The notes under the pieces were generated by a model that worked only from the letters and a program-made list of their open reading frames with translations, ran no database searches and was not told the DNA's origin. DNA of 64,000 nucleotides from Phosphoribacter sp037045055. GTDB taxonomy: Bacteria; Actinomycetota; Actinomycetes; Actinomycetales; Dermatophilaceae. Positions within the stretch are counted from its first letter, which is position 1. Each line of letters begins with the position of its first letter. The stretch spans positions 558,001-622,000 of the forward strand of contig JBAOHJ010000001.1 in the NCBI GenBank assembly GCA_037045055.1, written 5' to 3'. Position numbers and translations under genes: made by a program. Below, in pieces: positions 43,167 to 51,835 of this stretch.

Positions 43167-43194
43167 GGCAGGCCGCGGCAGGGCAGAGCCTCAG

Positions 43195-44825
43195 CCCTGA
43201 TCCACCGGTGGGTTTGAGGTGTTGGGCGGGTCGTAACGCGAGAGTGCCCTTGTGATGTAACAGGATCGGGAGTGTCGAGTTCCTGAAGATGTCGCTCACG
43301 AAGGGCACCTCGTAGGTGAAAGCCTCTCACACGATCCGTGCGGTGTTCGATGACCCGAACCTGGTGTCGGCGGCCGGGTTGGTGCCGGTGCTGCGGTTGG
43401 CCGAGTCGGCCGGGCTGGGTGATCTGCTCAGCCAGCATCTCGGCGTGCCGTCGCCGAACGCGGCGGTCAAGACGAGCGCGGTGCTCGCCGGGATGCTGGC
43501 CGGCGCGGACAGTATCGATGACCTGGACCTGCTGCGGCACGGGGCGATGCCGCGGCTATTCACCGGGGTGCGGGCGCCCTCGACGCTGGGCACGTTCTTG
43601 CGCTCGTTCACCCACGGGCACGTTCAGCAGCTCGACGCGGTCGGGACGCGGTTGCTGGCCGGGCTGGCCAGGCAGGTCCCGGGCCTGCTCGCTGGAGCCG
43701 ACCAGGTCGCGTACGTCGATGTCGATGACACCGTCCGTGAGGTCCACGGGTACGCCAAGCAGGGTGCCGCGTTCGGGTACACCCGCCAGCGCGGGTTGAC
43801 CGTGCAGCTGGCCTCCGTCTCGACCCCGGCCGCGGCACCGGTGATCGCCGGCGCCCGGCTGCGCCGCGGGAACATCGCCTCCGCCGCCGGTGTGGGCCGC
43901 CTGCTGGCCCAGGCCATCACCACGGCCCGCGCGGCCGGGGCCACCGGGCAGGTCCTGTGCCGGGCCGACTCCGCCTACTACGGGTGGGCCTTCGTGGGGA
44001 CCGCGCTGCGGCACGATGCGTGGTTCTCGGTCACCGCCCGGATGGACCCCAAGGTCAAGGCCGCGATCACCGCGATCGACGAGGACGCCTGGACCAGCAT
44101 CGAGTACCCCAACGCGGTGTGGGAGGACAGCGAGCAGCGGTGGATCTCCGACGCGCAGGTCGCCGAGATCGACTACGTCGCGTTCACCGGCCGCCGCAAG
44201 AGCCAGCACGTGCGCTGCCGCCTGGTCATCCGCCGGGTCGCCCGGCTGCAACCACTGGCCTCCGACGGGTCAGTGCAAGGTGAACTGTTCGCGGCCTGGC
44301 GCCACCACGCCTTCATCACCAATAGCGACCTGAGCGCCATCGAGGCCGACCAACGCCACCGCGAGCACGCCCACGTCGAGCAGGTCATCGCCGAGGTCAA
44401 GAACGGGCCGCTGGCGCACCTACCCTCCGGGAAATACGCGGCCAACGCCGCCTGGCTCGCCTGCACCGTGATCGCATTCAACCTCGCCCGCGCCGCCGCT
44501 GTCGCGGCCGCGATGCGCACCGCCCGCTGGGCCACCGTGCGCACCCTGATCATCAACGTCCCCGCCCGCCTCGCCAGGACCGGCCGGCGGCTCGTGCTGC
44601 ACCTCCCCGCCGCCTGGCCCTGGGCACCGGCCTGGCAGACCCTGTGGCACCGCGCCACCAGCCCACCCGCCGCGGCCACGACCTGACCACCCAGCCCCAG
44701 CGGCACGACCAGAGGACCCAACGTGGAAGAGCCGGACAGACCGGCCAGCCACCCGCGCCCCCACACCCGCCCCCAACCGAAAACCCGAACTGATGACCTA
44801 CGACATCACCGTCGGTGGATCAGGG
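43195..44825 (+). mobile_element. Complete IS1380-family-like insertion sequence (1631 bp)
   Basis: Terminal inverted repeats CCCTGATCCACCG (43195-43207) and CGGTGGATCAGGG (44813-44825) are perfect over 13 bp. The element is flanked by the 5-bp direct repeat CTCAG (43190-43194 and 44826-44830), the target-site duplication. It contains one full-length transposase. Intact ends, intact gene and an exact duplication indicate a recent insertion. The right duplication overlaps the pnp stop codon (TGA at 44827-44829, minus strand), so pnp keeps its own end. Confidence 0.95.
43316..44686 (+). CDS. IS1380-type transposase
   Basis: 456 residues from GTG 43316. The DDE residues appear in VDVDDTVREVHGYAKQGAA (first Asp), CRADSAYYGW (second Asp) and HVEQVIAEVKNGPLAHLPSG (Glu), the pattern of IS1380/IS4-clan transposases. 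No frameshift or stop is seen, so it should be active. It reads antisense to any transcript that runs past pnp. Confidence 0.93.
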   Translation: MKASHTIRAVFDDPNLVSAAGLVPVLRLAESAGLGDLLSQHLGVPSPNAAVKTSAVLAGMLAGADSIDDLDLLRHGAMPRLFTGVRAPSTLGTFLRSFTHGHVQQLDAVGTRLLAGLARQVPGLLAGADQVAYVDVDDTVREVHGYAKQGAAFGYTRQRGLTVQLASVSTPAAAPVIAGARLRRGNIASAAGVGRLLAQAITTARAAGATGQVLCRADSAYYGWAFVGTALRHDAWFSVTARMDPKVKAAITAIDEDAWTSIEYPNAVWEDSEQRWISDAQVAEIDYVAFTGRRKSQHVRCRLVIRRVARLQPLASDGSVQGELFAAWRHHAFITNSDLSAIEADQRHREHAHVEQVIAEVKNGPLAHLPSGKYAANAAWLACTVIAFNLARAAAVAAAMRTARWATVRTLIINVPARLARTGRRLVLHLPAAWPWAPAWQTLWHRATSPPAAATT

Positions 44826-44826
44826 C

Positions 44827-47100
44827 TCAGGCGTCGACCGGCGCGGCCGCCGCCTCGGACCGCTGGCCCTCGCCGTCGGGCAGCACCGCGGCGAGCGAGA
44901 GCTTGCCCCGCGGGTCGATCTCCTTGAGCTCCACCTGGACCTTCTGGCCCACCTTGAGCACGTCGTCGACCGAGTCGATCCGCCTGCCGCCGACGAGCTT
45001 GCGCACCTCGGAGATGTGCAGCAGACCGTCCTTGCCCGGCAGCAGCGACACGAACGCCCCGAAGGTCGTCGTCTTGACCACCGTGCCCATGAACCGCTCG
45101 CCCACCTCGGGCATCTGCGGGTTGGCGATGGCGTTGATCGCGGCCCGGGCGGCCTCGGCCGACGGACCGTCGACGGCACCGATGTAGACCGTGCCGTCGT
45201 CCTCGATGGAGATGTCCGCGCCGGTGTCGTCCTGGATCTGGTTGATCATCTTGCCCTTCGGGCCAATGACCTCGCCGATCTTGTCGACCGGCACCTTCAC
45301 CGTGATGATCCGCGGGGCGAACTCGCTCATCTCGTCCGGGGCGTCGATGGCCGCGCTCATGACGTCGAGGATGTGCAACCGTGCCTCGCGGGCCTGGGTC
45401 AGCGCGCCGGCCAGGACCGAGGCCGGGATGCCGTCCAGCTTGGTGTCCAGCTGGATGGCGGTGACGAACTCCCGGGTGCCGGCCACCTTGAAGTCCATGT
45501 CCCCGAACGCGTCCTCGGCCCCGAGGATGTCGGTGAGCGCGGCATACCGGGTCTGCCCGTCGACGGTGTCGGACACCAGCCCCATGGCGATGCCGGCGAC
45601 CGGCGCCCGCAGCGGGACACCGGCGTTGAGCAGCGACAACGTCGACGCGCACACCGAGCCCATCGACGTCGAGCCGTTGGACCCGAGCGCTTCGGACACC
45701 TGGCGGATCGCGTAGGGGAACTCCTCGCGGGTCGGCAGCACGGGCAGCAGCGCCCGCTCGGCCAGCGCCCCGTGCCCGACCTCGCGCCGCTTGGGCGAGC
45801 CGACCCGGCCGGTCTCGCCGGTGGAGAACGGCGGGAAGTTGTAGTTGTGCATGTACCGCTTGCGGGTCACCGGGGAGAGGGTGTCCAGCTGCTGCTCCAT
45901 CTTGAGCATGTTCAGCGTGGTCACCCCCATGATCTGGGTCTCGCCTCGCTCGAAGATCGCCGAGCCGTGCACCCGCGGCAGCACCTCGACCTCGGCCGAC
46001 AGCGCCCGGATATCGCGCAGCCCCCGACCGTCGATGCGCACCGACTCGCGCAGGATCCGCTGGCGCACCAGCTTCTTCTGCAGCCCCCGGTAGGCCGCGG
46101 ACACCTCCTTCTGCCGGCCGTGGAACGGCCCGACCCGCCCGGTCGAGGACCCGTCGGAGTCGCCGACGAGGTCGAGGTGGATCGCGCTCTTGATCTCGGC
46201 CAGCCGGTCCTCGCGCTCCTGCTTGCCGGCGATGGTCAGCGCCTCGGCAGCCCGGCCGGCGGACGCGGCCTCGACCGCGGCATACACGTCGTCCTCGTAG
46301 TCCAGGAACCTCGGGAACTCCAGCGGCGCCACGCCCTCCTTCTCCCGCACCCCGTCGGCGAGGCGCTGCTGGGCCTCGCACAGGACCCGGATGAAGCCCT
46401 TGGCGGCTTCCAGTCCCTCGGCGACGACCTCCTCGGTGGGGGCGGCCTTGCCCTGGTGCGTGACCAGGTCCCACGTCGCGTCGGTGGCCTCGGCCTCGAC
46501 CATCATGATCGCCACGTCCTCGCCGACGACCCGCCCGGCGACGACCATGTCGAAGGTCGAGCGGGTCGCGTCGGAGAAGGTCGGGAACGCCACCCACTGC
46601 CCGTCGATGCAGGCCACCCGCACCCCGCCGATCGGGCCGCTGAACGGCAGCCCGGAGATCTGGGTGGACGCCGACGCGGCGTTGATCGCCAGCACGTCGT
46701 ACTGGTGGTCGGGGTTGAGCGAGTAGACCGTGATGATGATCTGCACCTCGTTGCGCAGCCCCTTGACGAACGAGGGGCGCAGCGGCCGGTCGATGAGCCG
46801 GCAGGTGAGGATGGCCTCGGTGCTCGGGCGACCCTCGCGGCGGAAGAAGCTGCCCGGGATCTTGCCGATCGCGTACATCCGCTCCTCGACGTCGACGGTG
46901 AGCGGGAAGAAGTCGAACTGCTCCTTGGGCGTGCGCCCGGCGGCGGTGGTCGACATGATCATCGTGTCGTCGTCGAGGTAGGCCACGACGGCGCCGTCGG
47001 CCTGCCGGGCCAGGCGCCCGGTCTCGAACCGGATCGTGCGGGTGCCGAACCGACCGTTGTCGATGCTCGCTTCGGCGAAGGTGATCTCTGGACCCTCCAT
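44827..47100 (-). CDS. pnp: Polyribonucleotide nucleotidyltransferase
   Basis: 757 residues from ATG 47100 (GGAGG upstream; the longer open frame is rejected). Two RNase PH domains (RPSFVKGLRNEVQI; PPFSTGETGRVGSPKRREVGHG and GSNGSTSMGSVCASTL), the KH domain GEVIGPKGKMINQIQDDTG and the S1 domain VGERFMGTVVKTTTFGAFVSL are complete. It degrades and tails RNA and, in actinobacteria, adds 3' tails. It follows rpsO in the classic rpsO-pnp order. The IS lies directly behind its stop, removing it from the hairpin at 43123-43166. Confidence 0.97.
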   Translation of the reverse strand: MEGPEITFAEASIDNGRFGTRTIRFETGRLARQADGAVVAYLDDDTMIMSTTAAGRTPKEQFDFFPLTVDVEERMYAIGKIPGSFFRREGRPSTEAILTCRLIDRPLRPSFVKGLRNEVQIIITVYSLNPDHQYDVLAINAASASTQISGLPFSGPIGGVRVACIDGQWVAFPTFSDATRSTFDMVVAGRVVGEDVAIMMVEAEATDATWDLVTHQGKAAPTEEVVAEGLEAAKGFIRVLCEAQQRLADGVREKEGVAPLEFPRFLDYEDDVYAAVEAASAGRAAEALTIAGKQEREDRLAEIKSAIHLDLVGDSDGSSTGRVGPFHGRQKEVSAAYRGLQKKLVRQRILRESVRIDGRGLRDIRALSAEVEVLPRVHGSAIFERGETQIMGVTTLNMLKMEQQLDTLSPVTRKRYMHNYNFPPFSTGETGRVGSPKRREVGHGALAERALLPVLPTREEFPYAIRQVSEALGSNGSTSMGSVCASTLSLLNAGVPLRAPVAGIAMGLVSDTVDGQTRYAALTDILGAEDAFGDMDFKVAGTREFVTAIQLDTKLDGIPASVLAGALTQAREARLHILDVMSAAIDAPDEMSEFAPRIITVKVPVDKIGEVIGPKGKMINQIQDDTGADISIEDDGTVYIGAVDGPSAEAARAAINAIANPQMPEVGERFMGTVVKTTTFGAFVSLLPGKDGLLHISEVRKLVGGRRIDSVDDVLKVGQKVQVELKEIDPRGKLSLAAVLPDGEGQRSEAAAAPVDA

Positions 47101-47262
47101 GGGCCCTCCGTTTCTCTCTACGTCGGCCCATGCATCGTCGTTGTGCACGGGTTCCTTCGGGTTTCCTCCGGTATGCCGGTGCGGCCGGTCCGCGGGGAAG
47201 TGCCCCCGAGCGGTGCGGCGGTGGCCCGGCATACGGGCTCGTGGGGAGCCCGTCCCCAGCGC

Positions 47263-47299
47263 CGAAGGCGGCCCGCACCTGGTGCGACGGCCGCCTTCG
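47263..47299. terminator. Hairpin between rpsO and pnp
   Basis: CGAAGGCGGCC (47263-47273) pairs with GGCCGCCTTCG (47289-47299), with CGCA/TGCG pairing inside. It begins a few bases after the rpsO stop, so it is an rpsO terminator or processing stem; in many bacteria the rpsO-pnp spacer is an RNase III site. The 205-bp spacer also holds GGTATGCC/GGCATAC copies. Confidence 0.75.
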
Positions 47300-47305
47300 G
47301 GGAGG

Positions 47306-47575
47306 TCATCGGCGCAGACCGAGGCGCTTGATGAGCGCGCGGTAGCGCTCGATGTCGGTGGCCTCCAGGTAGCGCAGCATCCGCTTACGTCGGCCGACCA
47401 ACAGCAGCAGCCCCCGGCGGCTGTGGTGGTCGTGCTTGTGGGTGCGCGAGTGCTCGGTGAGGTCCTGGATGCGCTTGGTGAGCATCGCGATCTGGACCTC
47501 GGGGGAGCCGGTGTCGCCGTCCTTGGTGGCGTACTCGGTCATGATCTGCTTCTTGGTGGCGCTGTCCAGCGGCAT
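47306..47575 (-). CDS. rpsO: 30S ribosomal protein S15
   Basis: 89 residues from ATG 47575, the normal length. MPLDSATKKQIMTEYATKDG and the signature HKHDHHSRRGLLLLVGRRKRMLRYL are typical. It binds 16S rRNA in the platform. Upstream of pnp as usual. Confidence 0.98.
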   Translation of the reverse strand: MPLDSATKKQIMTEYATKDGDTGSPEVQIAMLTKRIQDLTEHSRTHKHDHHSRRGLLLLVGRRKRMLRYLEATDIERYRALIKRLGLRR

Positions 47576-47911
47576 GGGCGAGCCGACTCCTTCACGTGGT
47601 TGCTGCGCGGTGCTCCAGGGCGGGTCCACCTGGGCGCTCTCGATCCGCGGCCGTTACACGGCGTCCGCCAGCCTACCAGCGCAGGGTCGAGCTGCCCTAA
47701 TCGCCCGAATCGTCGGACTCGCCGGGCCGGGCCGCGCCGGCCCCGGCGGATGGCTCCCATTGAACGGACCGGCGTGGTCGGCCCGCGCCGGCAGGACTAC
47801 CCTCGGAGCAACGGAGGGTCGAGCCGCTGCGCCCTGCTCCGAGCCCGGCCACCGAGTCCTGTCCCACGACGTGCGCAGGCCGGTCGCCGGCCTGTCGAGC
47901 GAGGCGATGAC
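47576..47911. promoter_or_regulatory. Divergent gap between rpsO and the lig operon
   Basis: The 336 bp between the divergent starts of rpsO and the PrpF-type gene show no gene. A 9-bp direct repeat GGGTCGAGC occurs at about 47681 and 47816. The lig operon promoter must lie here, but no -35/-10 pair stands out and no regulator gene adjoins. Confidence 0.4.
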
Positions 47912-49132
47912 GTGACGCAGCGAGCGGTGCCGTGCCTGTTCATGCGCGGCGGGACCTCGCGCGGACCGTTCTTCGACGCCGCAGACCTGCCGGCCGACCT
48001 GCCCACCCGGGACGCCGTTCTCCTCGCCGTCATGGGCAGCCCCGACCGGCGCCAGATCGACGGGCTCGGTGGTGCCCATCCGCTCACCAGCAAGGTCGGC
48101 ATCGTCCGGCGCAGCGACCGCGAGGGTGTCGACCTGGACTTCCTCTTCGCCCAGCTGCAGCCCGACCGGGACACCGTCGACACCACCCCCAACTGCGGCA
48201 ACATGCTCGCCGCGGTGGTGCCGTTCGCCATCGAGACGGGGATGCTGCCCGCCCAGGGCGACACCACCACCGCCCGAGTGCTCACCCTCAACACCGACAT
48301 GCAGTGCGACATCACCGTGCAGACCCCCAGCGCGGGCGTCGGCCGGGAGGTGGAGTATGCCGGTGACGCGCGCATCGACGGCGTCCCGGGCTCGTCGGCC
48401 CCGATCAGCATCGAGTTCCTCGACACCGCCGGCTCGGTGGCGCCCGGGCTGCTGCCGACCGGTCGGATCCGCGACACGGTCACCGTCGAGGGCGTGGGCA
48501 CCCTGGACGTCACGTGTATCGACAACGGCATGCCCCTGGTCATCCTGCGGCCCCAAGACGTCGGACGCACCGGGTACGAATCGGTCGAAGAGCTCAACGC
48601 CGACACCGAGCTCAAGGGCAGGCTCGAGGCCCTGCGACTGACCTGCGGTCGGCTCATGGGGCTGGGCGACGTCGGACCGAGGAACTACCCAAAGATGACC
48701 CTCGTCGCGCCGCCGCGCGAGGGCGGCAGCATCAGCACCCGCAGCTTCATCCCGCACGTGTGCCACGACGCCATCGGCGTGCTCGCCGCCGTCACCGTGG
48801 CGACCGCCGCCGTCATGGAGGGGTCGGTCGCCCACGACGTCGCCGACCTGCCCGAGGGGCCGGTCAAGACGATCTCGGTCGAGCACCCGACCGGCGAGTT
48901 CAGCGTGGAGCTGGGCGTGGACCCGCAGGACCCCCAGAAGGTCACCCGGGCGGCGCTGCTGCGCACCGCCCGGCTCATCATGCGCGGCGAGGTCATGGTG
49001 CCCGCGACCGCGTGGCCCCAGGCGCCCACCGCCGGCTCCAGCTCCGGCTCCGCGAGCGCGCCCGACGCTCGGGCCGGCGACGCGGCCGACCCCCCATCGA
49101 GCGACCCGCGTCAGGAGGCCCACCCCCGATGA
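47912..49132 (+). CDS. PrpF-family isomerase: 4-oxalomesaconate tautomerase/isomerase (GalD/LigU-like)
   Basis: 406 residues from GTG 47912 (GAGG seven bases upstream); the open frame extends far upstream but similarity starts at VPCLFMRGGTSRGPFFDAAD, the PrpF hallmark. QIDGLGGAHPLTSKVGIV, TPNCGNMLAAV (catalytic Cys region) and SFIPHVCHDAIGVLAAV follow. In the protocatechuate 4,5-pathway GalD/LigU-type PrpF homologues isomerise 4-oxalomesaconate so that LigJ can hydrate it. The tail from about 372 (GSSSGSASAPDARAGDAAD) is low-complexity. Stop overlaps the next start by ATGA. Confidence 0.85.
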   Translation: MTQRAVPCLFMRGGTSRGPFFDAADLPADLPTRDAVLLAVMGSPDRRQIDGLGGAHPLTSKVGIVRRSDREGVDLDFLFAQLQPDRDTVDTTPNCGNMLAAVVPFAIETGMLPAQGDTTTARVLTLNTDMQCDITVQTPSAGVGREVEYAGDARIDGVPGSSAPISIEFLDTAGSVAPGLLPTGRIRDTVTVEGVGTLDVTCIDNGMPLVILRPQDVGRTGYESVEELNADTELKGRLEALRLTCGRLMGLGDVGPRNYPKMTLVAPPREGGSISTRSFIPHVCHDAIGVLAAVTVATAAVMEGSVAHDVADLPEGPVKTISVEHPTGEFSVELGVDPQDPQKVTRAALLRTARLIMRGEVMVPATAWPQAPTAGSSSGSASAPDARAGDAADPPSSDPRQEAHPR

Positions 49133-50154
49133 TCATCGACTGCCACGGCCACTACACCACCGCTCCCCCCGCCTTGGAGGCCTGGCGCAGCGCCCAGATC
49201 GCGGCCATCGGCGACCCGGCCAACGCCCCCAAGGTCGCCGACCTGCGCATCGGCGACGACGACATCCGCGAGAGCATCGAGGCCAACCAGCTGCGGCTCA
49301 TGCTCGAGCGGGGCAGCGACGTGACGATCTTCTCGCCGAGGGCCAGCTTCATGGCTCACCACATCGGCGACTTCCAGGTGTCCTCGACGTGGGCGGCGAT
49401 CTGCAACGAGCTGTGCTATCGGGTCAGCCAGCTCTTCCCCGGCCGGTTCGTCCCCGCCGCGATGCTGCCGCAGTCCCCCGGGGTCGATCCGGCCACCTGC
49501 CTGGCCGAGCTGGACCGCTGCGTGCAGGAGTACGGCAACGTGGCGATCAACCTCAACCCGGATCCCTCCGGCGGGCACTGGAGCGCGCCGCCGCTGACCG
49601 ACCGCTGCTGGTACCCCATCTACGAGAGGCTGGTGGAGTACGACATCCCCGCGATGGTCCACGTCTCCACCAGCTGCAACGACGCGTTCCACACCACCGG
49701 CGCCCACTACCTCAACGCCGACACCACCGCGGTCATGCAGCTGATCCAGGGTGACCTGTTCGCCGACTTCCCCACCCTGCGCCTGGTCATCCCGCACGGC
49801 GGCGGCGCGGTGCCCTACCACTGGGGGCGGTTCCGCGGTCTGGCGATGGCGCTGAAGAAGCCGCCGCTGGAGGAGCACATCCTGCGCAACGTCTTCTTCG
49901 ACACCTGCGTCTACCACCAGCCGGGGATCGACCTGCTCACCACGGTGATCCCGGTAGACAACATCCTGTTCGCCTCGGAGATGATCGGCGCGGTCCGCGA
50001 CGTCGACCCGCGCACCGGACACTACTTCGACGACACGAAGCGCTACATCGAGGCCTCGACGATCCTCTCGGCCGCGCAGAAGGCCCAGGTCTACGAGGCC
50101 AACATCCGCCGGGTCTACCCTCGGCTGGCCGCCGCCCTGCGCGCCACGACCTGA
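49129..50154 (+). CDS. ligJ: 4-oxalomesaconate hydratase (LigJ-like amidohydrolase)
   Basis: 341 residues from ATG 49129 with AGGAGG upstream, the LigJ length. Metal motifs: MIIDCHGHYTTAP (HxH), MVHVSTSCNDAFH near 177, VIPHGGGAVPYHWGR near 222 and FASEMIGAV near 283, where Glu replaces the usual Asp, as I recall for LigJ. It hydrates 4-oxalomesaconate to 4-carboxy-4-hydroxy-2-oxoadipate. Neighbours on both sides belong to the same pathway. Confidence 0.88.
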   Translation: MIIDCHGHYTTAPPALEAWRSAQIAAIGDPANAPKVADLRIGDDDIRESIEANQLRLMLERGSDVTIFSPRASFMAHHIGDFQVSSTWAAICNELCYRVSQLFPGRFVPAAMLPQSPGVDPATCLAELDRCVQEYGNVAINLNPDPSGGHWSAPPLTDRCWYPIYERLVEYDIPAMVHVSTSCNDAFHTTGAHYLNADTTAVMQLIQGDLFADFPTLRLVIPHGGGAVPYHWGRFRGLAMALKKPPLEEHILRNVFFDTCVYHQPGIDLLTTVIPVDNILFASEMIGAVRDVDPRTGHYFDDTKRYIEASTILSAAQKAQVYEANIRRVYPRLAAALRATT

Positions 50155-50213
50155 CCGGCGCGGCGGCATACCGCCTCGTCCCGACCCGGCACCACCCGAA
50201 AGGAGCCCGCCCC

Positions 50214-50903
50214 ATGGCCCTCAACGACCTGGGTATCGTCCGGCGCACCGTCCCCCGCGCCGACCCCGAGGCCGTCGCCGCCCTGTCGGCCTTCGGCGTC
50301 GCGACGATCCACGAGGCGATGGGCCGCGTCGGGCTGATGAAGAGCTGGATGCGGCCGATCTACCCGACGGCGACGATCTGCGCGACCGCGGTGACCGCGC
50401 TGCTGCAACCGGGGGACAACTGGATGCTGCACGTCGCCGCGGAGCAGCTGCACCCGGGCGACGTCGTCGTCGCGGCGTGCACGACCGACTGCGTCGACGG
50501 GTTCTTCGGGGAGCTGCTGGCCACCTCGTTCCGCGCCCGCGGCGGGGTGGGCCTGGTCATCGACGGCGGGGTGCGCGACGTCGCCGACCTCACCGAGATG
50601 GACTTCCCGGTGTTCAGCAAGGCGGTCAACGCCAAGGGCACGGTCAAGGCCACCCTCGGCTCGGTCAACGTCCCGGTGGTCTGCGCGGGCACGCTCGTCA
50701 ACCCCGGAGACGTCGTCGTCGCCGACGTCGACGGCGTCGTCGTCGTCCCGGCCCACCTGGCCGCCGACGTGGCCGCCGCTTCCGCCGCCCGGGAGGCCAA
50801 CGAGGCCGGCAAGCGCGCCCAGCTGGCCGCCGGGGTGCTCGGCCTGGACATGTACTCGATGCGCGAGCCGCTCGCGGCCGCCGGCCTGACCTACCTGGAC
50901 TGA
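50214..50903 (+). CDS. ligK: 4-carboxy-4-hydroxy-2-oxoadipate aldolase (LigK/RraA-like)
   Basis: 229 residues from ATG 50214, GAAAGGAG upstream. The RraA-type class II aldolase core is clear: LHPGDVVVAACTTDCVDGFFGELLATSFRARG and GLVIDGGVRDVADL (the Arg-Asp metal site), VNPGDVVVADVDGVVVVP. It splits CHA into pyruvate and oxaloacetate, the last step of the pathway, and can decarboxylate oxaloacetate. Confidence 0.88.
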   Translation: MALNDLGIVRRTVPRADPEAVAALSAFGVATIHEAMGRVGLMKSWMRPIYPTATICATAVTALLQPGDNWMLHVAAEQLHPGDVVVAACTTDCVDGFFGELLATSFRARGGVGLVIDGGVRDVADLTEMDFPVFSKAVNAKGTVKATLGSVNVPVVCAGTLVNPGDVVVADVDGVVVVPAHLAADVAAASAAREANEAGKRAQLAAGVLGLDMYSMREPLAAAGLTYLD

Positions 50904-50907
50904 GCCG

Positions 50908-51834
50908 ATGTCCCCCGGCCCGGATCCGCTGCGGTGGAGCGTGGGACTCGTCGGCTACGGCGAGGTCGGACGCATCCTCGCCGAGGACCTGCGCGCCCGA
51001 GGAGTCACGGTCGGGGCGTACGACGTCAAGCTGGGCTCCCCCGACGGGGCGGCGATGGCGCGGCACGCCGGTGGGCTGGGGGTCCGTCTGTACGCCGGTC
51101 ACGAGCAGCTCGCCCGCGCGGCCGACCTCGTCGTCTCCGCGGTGACCGCCAGCCAGGCGGTGCGGGTCGCGCAGGACTGCGCCCCCGGGGTCCGCGACGG
51201 CGCCTTCGTCCTGGATCTCAACTCGGCCTCGCCGGGGGCCAAGGCCGAGGCCTTCGACGCGGTGCAGGCGGTCGGCGGGCGCTACGTCGAGGGTGCGGTG
51301 ATGACCTCGGTGCCGCCGCATCGCAGCGCGGTGCCGCTGCTGCTGGGCGGTCCGCACGCCGCCGCGTTGCAGGGGCCGCTGACCGCGCTGGGCTTCGCCG
51401 GCCGGGTCTACGACGCCCGCCTCGGCGTCGCGTCGGCGACGAAGATGTGCCGTAGCGTGCTCGTCAAGGGCCTGGAGGCCAACCTCGTCGAGTGCCTGAC
51501 CACCGCCCGGGCCTACGGGGTCGAGGACGCCGTGCTCGCCTCGCTCTACGAGACCTACCCGGGCCTGGACTGGGAGAAGCAGTCGGCGTACGTGTTCCAG
51601 CGGGTCATCGAGCATGGCCGGCGGCGCAGCGAGGAGGTCCTCGAGGTCGCCCAGACCGTCCGCGAGATCGGGCTGACCCCGTGGTCGGCGCAGGGCACCG
51701 CCGCCCGGCAGGCGTGGGTCGCCGACCTGTCCGACCAGGGCACCTTCGGGCCACGAGGCACCGCGGAGTTCGCCCGCTGCACGGACTGGCGGGTCGAGGC
51801 CGACCGCATCCTGCGCCACATCACGAAGGAGTGA
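50908..51834 (+). CDS. NAD(P)-binding beta-hydroxyacid-dehydrogenase-like protein (DUF1932)
   Basis: 308 residues from ATG 50908. The Rossmann motif VGLVGYGEVGRILAEDLRARG and the middle LDLNSASPGAKAEAF resemble 6-phosphogluconate/3-hydroxyisobutyrate dehydrogenases; the C-terminal helical domain contains GVASATKMCRSVLVKGLEANLVE (the Lys of the catalytic helix) and the DUF1932 domain. None of the known protocatechuate 4,5-pathway steps needs it. It may reduce a keto acid side product (for example 4-oxalomesaconate or 2-oxoadipate-type) or process an alternative substrate feeding the pathway. It is 4 bp from ligK and 1 bp from ligI, so fully integrated. Confidence 0.78.
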   Translation: MSPGPDPLRWSVGLVGYGEVGRILAEDLRARGVTVGAYDVKLGSPDGAAMARHAGGLGVRLYAGHEQLARAADLVVSAVTASQAVRVAQDCAPGVRDGAFVLDLNSASPGAKAEAFDAVQAVGGRYVEGAVMTSVPPHRSAVPLLLGGPHAAALQGPLTALGFAGRVYDARLGVASATKMCRSVLVKGLEANLVECLTTARAYGVEDAVLASLYETYPGLDWEKQSAYVFQRVIEHGRRRSEEVLEVAQTVREIGLTPWSAQGTAARQAWVADLSDQGTFGPRGTAEFARCTDWRVEADRILRHITKE

Positions 51835-51835
51835 G

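Noticed and set aside
47036..47911. Upstream extension of the PrpF-type gene as one long 698-residue protein
   Set aside because: The extension runs antisense through rpsO and the start of pnp and lacks family similarity; a GTG with a ribosome site at 47912 matches the PrpF N terminus.
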